Positions 9,302-17,123 of a stretch of 49,160 bases of DNA are shown piece after piece. Numbering within the stretch: position 1 is the first letter of the stretch; each line of letters begins with the position of its first letter. This DNA is from Lachnospiraceae bacterium (GTDB lineage Bacteria > Bacillota > Clostridia > Lachnospirales > Lachnospiraceae). The position numbers and the translations under genes are program-made. The notes beneath the pieces were generated by a model. The model saw only the letters and a list, made by a program, of their open reading frames with translations. It did not search any database and was not told the origin of the DNA. Location of the stretch: NCBI GenBank assembly GCA_029063085.1, contig JAIDOW010000003.1, positions 1 through 49,160 of the forward strand. Direction: 5' to 3'.

Positions 9302-9323
9302 GCGTCAAATTAAAGGAGGATTT

Positions 9324-11309
9324 ATGGAAAACAGTAATTATTTAGGCACAGAAAAGGTGAGCAGGCTGCTTAGGCAGTTTGCAATCCCGTGTATTTTTTC
9401 TCTTATCATTTCATGTCTTTACAACATTGTAGATCAGATTTTTGTCGGCAATGGTGTTGGTTATCTGGGTAATGCAGCCACAGGTGTTATTTTCCCGATT
9501 ACGGTTGTGGGCTGGGGAATGTCCTTGTTTTTTGGTGATGGCGCAGCAGCATCCCTTAGTGTGTCGCTGGGACGCAATGAAACAGAAATCATTCATAAAG
9601 GTGTGGGAAATGCTATTTTATGTTCCTTTCTTTCAGGCGTGGTGATTATTGCTATCAGTTATATTTGTGGCGATGGATTGTTATTGATGATTGGAGCGAC
9701 GGATGCAAATCTTGCGATGGCTCATGACTATGGATTTATTATTTATGCCATGATGCCGCTGGCACTGGTTCAAAATACACTGGCATCTATTATTCGTGCT
9801 GACGGAAGCCCGAAGTATGCAATGGGGGCAATGCTGGTGGGAGCTGTCATTAATATCATTGGTGATCCGGTTGCTATTTTTGTACTGGATTTGGGAATTA
9901 AAGGGGCTGCCTATGCAACGATTCTTGGTCAGTTTGTAAGCTTTTTGATTTGCGTGGCATATTTGCTTAAAAGTAAAACCTTTCGTATTTCCGTGGAGAG
10001 CTTCAGATTGGATTTTACGCAGTTAAAGAAAATTATGGCATTGGGTACATCCAGTCTTTTAACACAGTTATCAATCGTTGTCATTACAGTAATTAATAAT
10101 ATTCTGTTGGTACGTTATGGAGCAATGTCAGTTTATGGTGCGGATATTCCTCTTGCGGCGTTTGTTGTTATCATGAAGCTTTTTCAGATTGTACTGAATA
10201 TTGCCATTGGTATTGCGGCTGGTGCACAGCCAATCGTCGGTTATAATTATGGAGCAGGGAAATATAGCCGTGTAAGGGAGTTGCTGAAATTAATTGTTAC
10301 ATGGACAGTCATAATCTGTATAATCTGTACCGTATTGTTTGAGGCAATTCCGCAGGTGTTCATTCGTATGTTTGGTGCAGACGGAGAACTTTATACCCAG
10401 TTTGCAGTCCAGTGTCTGCGTATTTATCTTTCTTTGATTATGTTTACCTGTGTACAGAAGGTCTGTGCAATCTTCCTGCAATCCATTGGTCATGCCAAAG
10501 CAGCTGCACCGCTTTCCGTGCTCCGGGATGTATTTTTAATTGTGCTTTCTCTTATCATGCCAATATTTTTTGGTGTTACAGGTATTTTCTGGGCAGCACC
10601 GGCAGCGGATGTTTTGGCAATTGCAATTACGGCAGTTGTTATGGTAAGACTTTGGAGACAGCTAAGCCAGGAGGATCAGGGCATGGAATCTGAAAATGCT
10701 TTGCCGGACTATCCTTCAAAGGAGGGTGTTGTAATTACAATTTCCCGGGAACATGGTTCAGCAGGGAAACGCATTGGACAGATTGTGGCAGAGAAAATGG
10801 GAATACCATGTTATTACAAGGAAATGGTGGCGATTGCTGCTCAGGAAAGCGGACTGGCAGAAGAATTTATCTCCAATTTGAATTCAGATGAAAATGCAGT
10901 AATGAAGGAATTGTATTTAAGTACAAATGTGGTGCAGGATGCAATTACTGCACAGGACAAGGCCATCCGCAGGATTGCTGATGCAGGTTCGTGTGTGATT
11001 GTAGGTCGTTCAGCGGATTATGTGTTGAGGAATTATGAAAACGTTGTGAGGATTTTTATTACTGCACCTAAAGCATACCGTATCAAAAAAGTAATAGAAA
11101 TGTATGGGGATAGTAAGGAACAGGCAAAAAAGAGTATTGTACGTTCCGATGCCGCCAGAAAATCATATTATGAGAATATTACGGGTAAAAAGTGGGGAGA
11201 TTCCCACAGTTATGAACTATGCGTTGATAGTTCCATTGGTGTGGATGAAACTGCTGATTTGATTTTTTCTTATATAGATGCAGTTACTCATAAGGAGATT
11301 TTGGCTTGA
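9324..11309 (+). CDS. MATE-family exporter fused to a cytidylate-kinase-like domain
   Basis: 661-residue two-part protein. Residues 1 to about 445 are a MATE/NorM-type antiporter with about 12 hydrophobic segments and motifs such as YNIVDQIFVG and GAQPIVGYNYGAGK. Residues from about 468 to the end are soluble and match the cytidylate-kinase-like family: ITISREHGSAGKRIG resembles its modified P-loop, and VIVGRSADYVL and the Arg-rich KKSIVRSDAARKSYY follow. The join is a short acidic linker. I start at the ATG at 9324, which has an AAAGGAGG site, not at the TTG 24 bp earlier. What is transported, and whether the kinase domain phosphorylates a nucleotide or only senses one, cannot be read from the sequence. 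Confidence 0.88.
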   Translation: MENSNYLGTEKVSRLLRQFAIPCIFSLIISCLYNIVDQIFVGNGVGYLGNAATGVIFPITVVGWGMSLFFGDGAAASLSVSLGRNETEIIHKGVGNAILCSFLSGVVIIAISYICGDGLLLMIGATDANLAMAHDYGFIIYAMMPLALVQNTLASIIRADGSPKYAMGAMLVGAVINIIGDPVAIFVLDLGIKGAAYATILGQFVSFLICVAYLLKSKTFRISVESFRLDFTQLKKIMALGTSSLLTQLSIVVITVINNILLVRYGAMSVYGADIPLAAFVVIMKLFQIVLNIAIGIAAGAQPIVGYNYGAGKYSRVRELLKLIVTWTVIICIICTVLFEAIPQVFIRMFGADGELYTQFAVQCLRIYLSLIMFTCVQKVCAIFLQSIGHAKAAAPLSVLRDVFLIVLSLIMPIFFGVTGIFWAAPAADVLAIAITAVVMVRLWRQLSQEDQGMESENALPDYPSKEGVVITISREHGSAGKRIGQIVAEKMGIPCYYKEMVAIAAQESGLAEEFISNLNSDENAVMKELYLSTNVVQDAITAQDKAIRRIADAGSCVIVGRSADYVLRNYENVVRIFITAPKAYRIKKVIEMYGDSKEQAKKSIVRSDAARKSYYENITGKKWGDSHSYELCVDSSIGVDETADLIFSYIDAVTHKEILA

Positions 11310-11369
11310 ATATAAAATATGGGAAATAGATTGTTTCTTTGAGATTTAACAATTAATATTATGAAATAC

Positions 11370-11420
11370 AAAGCGTGTTGCAAAAATTGTGTAAATACAG
11401 TATTTTGTTACACGCTTTTT
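11370..11420 (+). terminator. Terminator after the MATE-kinase gene
   Basis: AAGCGTGT at about 11371 pairs with ACACGCTT at about 11410, with extra CAAAA/TTTTG pairing inside, followed by TTTTTG. Confidence 0.6.
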
Positions 11421-11436
11421 GTGTGCATGAATATTA

Positions 11437-11488
11437 TTGACAAAAAGGAGGAGGTAGTGTAAACTGACTATGATTAGTTTTAGCTAAC
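11437..11488 (+). promoter_or_regulatory. Promoter with a dyad operator-like site at +1
   Basis: TTGACA (11437-11442), a 17-bp spacer and TAAACT (11460-11465). Right after it, TTAGTTTTAGCTAAC (11474-11488) is an imperfect dyad resembling boxes of DtxR/MntR-type metal repressors. It would drive the ABC transporter genes at 11721. The metal link is only a resemblance. Confidence 0.45.
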
Positions 11489-11490
11489 TT

Positions 11491-11700
11491 GCGTGATTGT
11501 ATTTATTTCCAAGAGTAATGAGCCCGGTAGTTGCAATAGTGTGGATATTTGGTGAATACTGCGAGGGAGCTAAGTGCTGGAGGCATTTGCTTAGCACGGG
11601 ATGAAACAGAACGTAAATACCCCATCCTTTAGGGTGTCTTAAATTTGAGGCCCCTTGCTTGCAGCAGTTTTTTGATTTAAACATTAGGTTAGGAATACTA
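11491..11700 (+). other. Long untranslated leader before the ABC transporter
   Basis: No convincing gene is present in about 210 bp. Possible hairpins are GCTAAG/CTTAGC around 11560-11600 and ACCC/GGGT around 11619-11637. The second, followed by GAGGCCCC, recalls ends of IS200/IS605-type elements, but I cannot confirm either an IS remnant or a regulatory RNA. Confidence 0.3.
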
Positions 11701-11720
11701 ATTGAAAGGAAGGAGAAAAT

Positions 11721-12437
11721 ATGTCGGATAAAGAAAGGAAATTTTTGGAAATTGTAGATTTGAAGAAAGGGTTTGGTAGCGGGGAAAACCGCCAGGAAGT
11801 GCTTCGCGGAATGAACTTCTCGGTAGCGAAGGGAGAATTCTGTGTGCTTCTTGGACCTTCCGGTTCGGGTAAATCCACGCTGCTTAATATTATCGGTGGG
11901 ATAGACAGTGCTGATTCGGGATATATATCCATAAACGGTGATAAGCTTAAGGAGATGGGAGAAAAGAAGTTGACACAGTATCGGAGAAAGCATCTTGGAT
12001 ATGTCTTTCAGATGTACAATTTGATTGGAAATTTAAATGTAAAGGAAAATATTGAGGTCGGGGCATACTTGTCAGACAATCCACTTGATATTGATGAACT
12101 TTTAAATACCCTTGGACTTTATGAACACAGATATAAGCTTCCAAACCAGCTCTCTGGTGGACAGCAGCAGAGAACTTCTATTGGACGTGCGATTGTCAAG
12201 AATCCAGATATATTGCTTTGTGATGAGCCCACGGGAGCGTTGGATTATAAGACATCGAAGGAAATATTGAAACTTATCGAAGATGTAAATGAGAAATATG
12301 GAAATACCGTCATTATGGTTACGCATAATGAAGCGATTAAAAACATGGCGGATCATGTGGTTAAGCTTCGTGACGGAGGTGTCCGTCATAATGATATCAA
12401 CACGGATAAGATTTCAGCGGTAGATTTGGAGTGGTAA
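11721..12437 (+). CDS. ABC transporter ATP-binding protein, MacB/LolD type
   Basis: 238-residue ATPase. Walker A is GPSGSGKST near residues 47-55, the Q-loop is YVFQMYNLI, the signature is [10 protein letters not shown], and Walker B plus D-loop is [11 protein letters not shown]. This subfamily pairs with FtsX/MacB-type permeases, and such a permease follows 13 bp downstream. These systems usually drive mechanical export or remove peptides from the membrane and do not pump small molecules. The ribosome binding site is AAGGAAGGAG. No two-component sensor of the BceRS type is next to it. Confidence 0.9.
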   Translation: MSDKERKFLEIVDLKKGFGSGENRQEVLRGMNFSVAKGEFCVLLGPSGSGKSTLLNIIGGIDSADSGYISINGDKLKEMGEKKLTQYRRKHLGYVFQMYNLIGNLNVKENIEVGAYLSDNPLDIDELLNTLGLYEHRYKLPNQLSGGQQQRTSIGRAIVKNPDILLCDEPTGALDYKTSKEILKLIEDVNEKYGNTVIMVTHNEAIKNMADHVVKLRDGGVRHNDINTDKISAVDLEW

Positions 12438-12450
12438 GGAGTGTGCAGGC

Positions 12451-15156
12451 ATGAAAAATCAAAAAGTAAAAAATCCACTTATAAAAAGAATACCCAGAGA
12501 ATTTCTGGGTGATTTTAGAAAGTATCTTGTGGTAAGCCTGTTTCTGATTCTTACAATCGGATTTGTGTCGGGAATGTATGTTGCTAATGGAAGTATGATG
12601 AAAGCGGCGGATGAAGGTATAACAAAATATAAGCTGGAGGACGGAAATTTTGAACTTCACAGCAAAGCAGATGAGGAGTTGCTTTTGGCAATAGAATCAG
12701 GAGAAAAGGCGGATATTAAGCAGCACTATCAGGATAAAGCGAAGGACGAACTGGATGAGAAATTTGAGAATGAGTTTACGGAAAAATTTGATTCTGAATT
12801 TGAGGCAGAGTTTGACAAGACTTTTGAAGACCAGGTAAAACAATCCTTGTTGGCACAGGGACTTGATGAAGGATTGACAGAGGAGATGCTGTCTCGTACG
12901 ATCATGCAGACAAAACAGACAGGAGATTACCAAACAGCCTATGATGAAGCTTATCATAAAGCTTATGATGAGGCATATCAAAAAGCGTATGATGAAACAT
13001 GGGAGGACATTCAGAGCGAGATTGATGAAGAATATGCGGAGGCAGAGAAGAAGTATGAATTAAGCGATTCTGACTTTAAAGCGGTTCCGGTAAAAATATA
13101 TGAAAATTTTTATAGAAATGAGGAAGAGGATAACGACAATGACGGGACAGCTGACGGAACAGTGAGGGTATATGAGAAAACAGAAGAGGTAAATCAGGCA
13201 TGCCTTATGGAAGGACACTTTCCAGAGACAGAGGATGAAATTGCGATTGACCGTATGCATGCGGATAACGTAGGGATTAAGGTGGGAGATGCCATAACAG
13301 TCAGTGGAGAATCATACAAGGTTGTCGGTTTGATTGCATATGTGAATTATTCTACTCTGCATGAAAAAAGCACGGACTTTATGTTTGATGCCTTAAAGTT
13401 TAATGTAGCAATGGTGACTGGGAGTGGTTTTGAAAGGTTAAATAAGACGATTCATTATGTATATGCATGGCAGTATACAGAGAAACCGGCAGACGAGAAA
13501 GAAGAGAAAAGTCTGTCGGATGATTTTATGAAAGCCTTGCTTACACAGACTGTTGCAGGTGACAATGAGATGGAAGCTTACATGCCTGCATACGCGAATC
13601 CGGCAATTCATTTTGCAACAGAAGATATGGGATCTGACAAAGCAATGGGGGGTGTTCTTCTGGATATTCTGATCGTGATCATTGCATTTATTTTTGCAGT
13701 TACGATCAGTAACACGATAACAAAAGAATCGTCGACGATTGGAACCCTGCGTGCTTCCGGCTACACCAGAGGGGAACTTATTAGACACTATCTTTCCATG
13801 CCGATAATCGTGACATTGTTTGCAGCGACCGTTGGGAATATATTGGGATATACTGTGTTCAAAAATGTAGTGGTATCCATGTACTATAACAGTTACAGTC
13901 TTCCTGAATATAAAACGATATGGAATTCGGATGCATTTTTAAAGACAACATTTATTCCGGTAGTGTTGATGCTTGTTGTAAATCTAGTCGTTATTATCAA
14001 AATGATGCAGCATTCCCCACTACAGTTTTTGCGGCATGATTTAAAGAAAAAAAAGCGTAAAAGAGCCATGCGTCTTCCGGGATGGAAGTTCTTTGGCAGA
14101 TTCCGAATGCGTGTGATGTTACAGAATATACCGAATTATATCATCCTCTTTGCAGGCGTATTCTTCATTATGATAATGCTCGCAATGGCAGTAGGAATGC
14201 CGGATACCCTTGAGTATTATCAGGACAATGCCGAAGATATGATGTTTGCAAAGTATCAGTATGTGTTGAAGTCTTACGAAGATAAGGAGGAAAATATAGT
14301 AAATACCCAAAATGATGATGCTGAGGAATTTAGTATGTACTCGCTGCAAAAGAAGAGTGATGTACTTGATGAGGAGGTTTCGGTATATGGGATTACGGAG
14401 GAAAGCAAATATGTGGAGATTGCTGATTTAAATGAACTTGCGGAAGGGAAAGTTTATATTTCGGCATCTTTCCGGGAGAAGTATGGATTAGAAATAGGAG
14501 ATATGCTTGTCCTAGATGAAAAGTATGAGAGCAAACAGTATTCATTTGAAGTCGCAGGAGTTTATGACAGATGTCAAAGTATTGCAGTATTTATGCCGAT
14601 ACAGAATTACCGTTCAATGTTTGATTTAGATGAGAGAGAGTTTAGCGGTTATTTGTCTGATTCGGAAATTACGGATATTGAGGAAGAAAATATTGCAACG
14701 GTTATTACAAAGAGGGATATTACCAAAATGTGTGACCAGCTTGAGCATTCCATGGGTAACTATATGCAGTATTTCCAGATTTTGTGTACTCTTTTGTCAG
14801 CAGTGCTGATTTACCTTCTTACCAAGATTATTATAGAGAAGAACGAAAATGCAATATCCATGACAAAAATTTTAGGATATGAGAATCGGGAAATAGCAAG
14901 TCTGTATCTGCTTTCCACAACCATAATTCTGGTTATATTGGATGCAGTTAGTGTTGTATTGGGTGCAGGTGTTATGGCACAGGCATGGAAAGCGATTATG
15001 GCGAGCTACAGCGGATGGTTTGCGTTTTTGATTAAACCAATAGGATATGTGAAAATGTTTGTATTTGTTCTGATTGGATATCTGATCGTCATGGTTTTCG
15101 ACTTCAGGAGGATTAAAAAGATTCCTATGGGTGAAGCACTTAAGAATGTGGAGTGA
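12451..15156 (+). CDS. Large FtsX-type ABC transporter permease
   Basis: 901-residue membrane protein, partner of the ATPase upstream. One membrane segment lies near residues 28-50. A large extracytoplasmic region follows (about 50-405), then three membrane segments with an FtsX domain (about 410-515), a second membrane segment near 560, a second extracytoplasmic region (about 590-770) and three C-terminal segments. The first external region contains unusual low-complexity repeats: an acidic/Phe stretch near residues 95-130 (EFTEKFDSEFEAEFDKTFED) and an AYDEAYHKAYDEAY-type repeat near 168-190, likely a helical or coiled stalk. This is longer than typical MacB permeases. Substrate unknown. Confidence 0.88.
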   Translation: MKNQKVKNPLIKRIPREFLGDFRKYLVVSLFLILTIGFVSGMYVANGSMMKAADEGITKYKLEDGNFELHSKADEELLLAIESGEKADIKQHYQDKAKDELDEKFENEFTEKFDSEFEAEFDKTFEDQVKQSLLAQGLDEGLTEEMLSRTIMQTKQTGDYQTAYDEAYHKAYDEAYQKAYDETWEDIQSEIDEEYAEAEKKYELSDSDFKAVPVKIYENFYRNEEEDNDNDGTADGTVRVYEKTEEVNQACLMEGHFPETEDEIAIDRMHADNVGIKVGDAITVSGESYKVVGLIAYVNYSTLHEKSTDFMFDALKFNVAMVTGSGFERLNKTIHYVYAWQYTEKPADEKEEKSLSDDFMKALLTQTVAGDNEMEAYMPAYANPAIHFATEDMGSDKAMGGVLLDILIVIIAFIFAVTISNTITKESSTIGTLRASGYTRGELIRHYLSMPIIVTLFAATVGNILGYTVFKNVVVSMYYNSYSLPEYKTIWNSDAFLKTTFIPVVLMLVVNLVVIIKMMQHSPLQFLRHDLKKKKRKRAMRLPGWKFFGRFRMRVMLQNIPNYIILFAGVFFIMIMLAMAVGMPDTLEYYQDNAEDMMFAKYQYVLKSYEDKEENIVNTQNDDAEEFSMYSLQKKSDVLDEEVSVYGITEESKYVEIADLNELAEGKVYISASFREKYGLEIGDMLVLDEKYESKQYSFEVAGVYDRCQSIAVFMPIQNYRSMFDLDEREFSGYLSDSEITDIEEENIATVITKRDITKMCDQLEHSMGNYMQYFQILCTLLSAVLIYLLTKIIIEKNENAISMTKILGYENREIASLYLLSTTIILVILDAVSVVLGAGVMAQAWKAIMASYSGWFAFLIKPIGYVKMFVFVLIGYLIVMVFDFRRIKKIPMGEALKNVE

Positions 15157-15269
15157 TTTATCTATATTGTACAACTTGGACTTTATAATAAGGGTGTTTG
15201 TAATTAGCTATTGATTAGGTAATAGGGGGATAGAGGCAAAATAGGCGAATAAGAGAATTAAAAATACGT

Positions 15270-15689
15270 CTAAATATTTTTTTTCATCCATATATGGGGA
15301 CAGCCCTCATCGTTTTCGATATTGCCGAATTCTATAAATCCTAGTTTTTGGTAGAATCCGGTGGCCTGGCATTGTGCATGTAGTGATATGTTTTTTTGAC
15401 CCATTTTTTTCACATATTTTTCAGCTTCTTTTATCATGACAGAACCTATATTTTTGCCTCTATATTTTTTCATAACAGCAAGCCTGCCAAGAATATACAT
15501 ATTCATCGTTTCATCCCAGAATATGCGGCAGGTGGCAATGGGAACGTCATTTTCATTAAATATCACTATATGTACAGCTGTATCATCGATCGGATCAAAC
15601 TCATGTTGAAATCCCTGCTCATTTACAAAAACTGCCTGTCTGACTATTTTTGCAGCATCAGGCAAATTTTCATATATTAATGTTTTCAT
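15270..15689 (-). CDS. GNAT-family N-acetyltransferase (ElaA-like)
   Basis: 139-residue acyl-CoA-dependent acetyltransferase. Visible features are VFVNEQGF near the N-terminus, typical of ElaA/YjcF-type enzymes, and the acetyl-CoA binding segment LGRLAVMKKYRGKNIGSVMI, then ATGFYQKLGF. I start at the ATG at 15689 behind a weak GAGG; a TTG four codons upstream is the alternative. It is on the opposite strand to its neighbours, converging on the ABC permease gene. Its substrate is unknown. Confidence 0.82.
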   Translation of the reverse strand: MKTLIYENLPDAAKIVRQAVFVNEQGFQHEFDPIDDTAVHIVIFNENDVPIATCRIFWDETMNMYILGRLAVMKKYRGKNIGSVMIKEAEKYVKKMGQKNISLHAQCQATGFYQKLGFIEFGNIENDEGCPHIWMKKNI

Positions 15690-15828
15690 TGTAGTCCTCA
15701 AACTTTCAAAAATTTTAGTTTATTATAACAGATTATATCACTGAACCATGAAAAGTTCCATTGGATTTTTAGTTTTGTTTTTATATGGGGTAACAGGCAT
15801 AAAGCTGATAACGGGCATTAAAAATCGG

Positions 15829-15857
15829 TTTTCACTCAGCCACATTTGTAGTATAAT
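15829..15857 (+). promoter_or_regulatory. Candidate sbcDC promoter
   Basis: A perfect TATAAT (15852-15857) with a poor -35 (TTTTCA, 15829-15834) at 17 bp spacing, about 110 bp before sbcD. The region between the GNAT gene and sbcD holds no other gene I can support. Confidence 0.35.
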
Positions 15858-15965
15858 ATGTCGCAAAGCAGGATATGTCGTAGATAGGAATATACTGTAC
15901 AATGTGTATGGCATTCGTGTACGTCATTACTAATATAGAATATATGTGCAAAGGGTGGAAGCAAA

Positions 15966-17123
15966 ATGAAAGTATTGCATTTAGGGGATCTGCATATTGG
16001 GAAATCAGTGAATGATTTTAATATGATAGAAGACCAAAAATATATGTTAGAGCAAATCCTGGGTATCATCAAAAAACAGAAGATTGATGCCCTTCTTCTT
16101 GCCGGGGATATCTATGATAAGGCTGTTCCCAGTGAAGAAGCCGTTAATCTGCTGGATTATTTTTTGGACGAACTTTCAAAGCTTGGTATAGAGACGTTTC
16201 TGATCAGCGGGAATCATGATTCGGATGACAGGCTGAATTTCGGGAGCAGTCTGTTTGAAGCAAATAAGATTCATATTGCGGCAAAATATAACGGAAATCT
16301 TTACAAAAAAGAGTTACAGGATGAATTTGGGAAAATAAATGTTTATCTGCTGCCATTTGTTAAGGCATCACAGGTAAAGCATTTTTATCCTGATGAAGTA
16401 ATTGAGACTTATGATGATGCAGTGAGAGTGGCACTGGCGCATGCGAAGATTGATACCTCTGAAAGAAATATTTTAGTGACACATCAGTTTGTTGCGGGAA
16501 AAAGTGCAGATCCAAAGCTCGGGGGCTCTGAAAGTGCAGCAGTGCTGAATGTGGGAACGATTGAAAAAATAGGTGCTGACTGTTTTGATGATTTTGACTA
16601 CGTCGCACTGGGTCATATTCATTCACCTCAGGCAATAGGCAGGGAAACTGTCAGATATTCCGGTTCCCTTTTGAAATACTCCCTCAGCGAAGTCAATAAT
16701 CCCAAATCGGCACCTGTAGTTGCCTTTGGTAAAAAAGGAGAGGTGTCAGTGGAACTGATAAAGCTGACGCCTCTTAGGGATATGCGGCATCTGAAGGGGA
16801 AAATGGAGCAGCTGCTAGATAAGAAGCATATCACAGCACCAGAGGATTATATCTATGTAACATTGACAGATGAGGAACCGGTGCGGGATGCAATGGCAAT
16901 TTTTCAGCAGTATTACAGGAATACCATGAAAATCATTTATGACAATGCGTATACCAGACAGACGGAACAGGTAGATATTACACAGGTGACAAAGGAGAAG
17001 ACATATTCCGAACTGATATCGGATTTTTACCGTATGATGTACGGATGCGATATCAGTGATGAGGAAATGGATATTATGAAAGAAGCTGCAAGAGAGGCAG
17101 GTGTGATAAATGAAGCCGGTTAA
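15966..17123 (+). CDS. sbcD: Nuclease SbcCD subunit D
   Basis: 385-residue Mre11-type metallophosphoesterase nuclease. Metal-binding motifs run in order: GDLHIG (residues 7-12), GDIYD (about 47), GNHD (about 83), a later histidine in VTHQF, and GHIH (about 216). With SbcC it cuts DNA hairpins and processes double-strand ends, including protein-blocked ends. It overlaps sbcC by 14 bp, so the subunits are made together. Length and start (AAGGGTGG site before the ATG) are normal. Confidence 0.95.
   Translation: MKVLHLGDLHIGKSVNDFNMIEDQKYMLEQILGIIKKQKIDALLLAGDIYDKAVPSEEAVNLLDYFLDELSKLGIETFLISGNHDSDDRLNFGSSLFEANKIHIAAKYNGNLYKKELQDEFGKINVYLLPFVKASQVKHFYPDEVIETYDDAVRVALAHAKIDTSERNILVTHQFVAGKSADPKLGGSESAAVLNVGTIEKIGADCFDDFDYVALGHIHSPQAIGRETVRYSGSLLKYSLSEVNNPKSAPVVAFGKKGEVSVELIKLTPLRDMRHLKGKMEQLLDKKHITAPEDYIYVTLTDEEPVRDAMAIFQQYYRNTMKIIYDNAYTRQTEQVDITQVTKEKTYSELISDFYRMMYGCDISDEEMDIMKEAAREAGVINEAG

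Noticed and set aside
11484-11993. Long minus-strand open frame of 169 codons overlapping the ABC ATPase start
   Set aside because: It is antisense to the start of a clear ABC ATPase gene, has no ribosome binding site and no recognisable motif. A TnpB-like tail was considered but could not be supported.
15748-15933. 61-codon ORF upstream of sbcD
   Set aside because: No ribosome binding site, overlaps the likely promoter, and no conserved composition.
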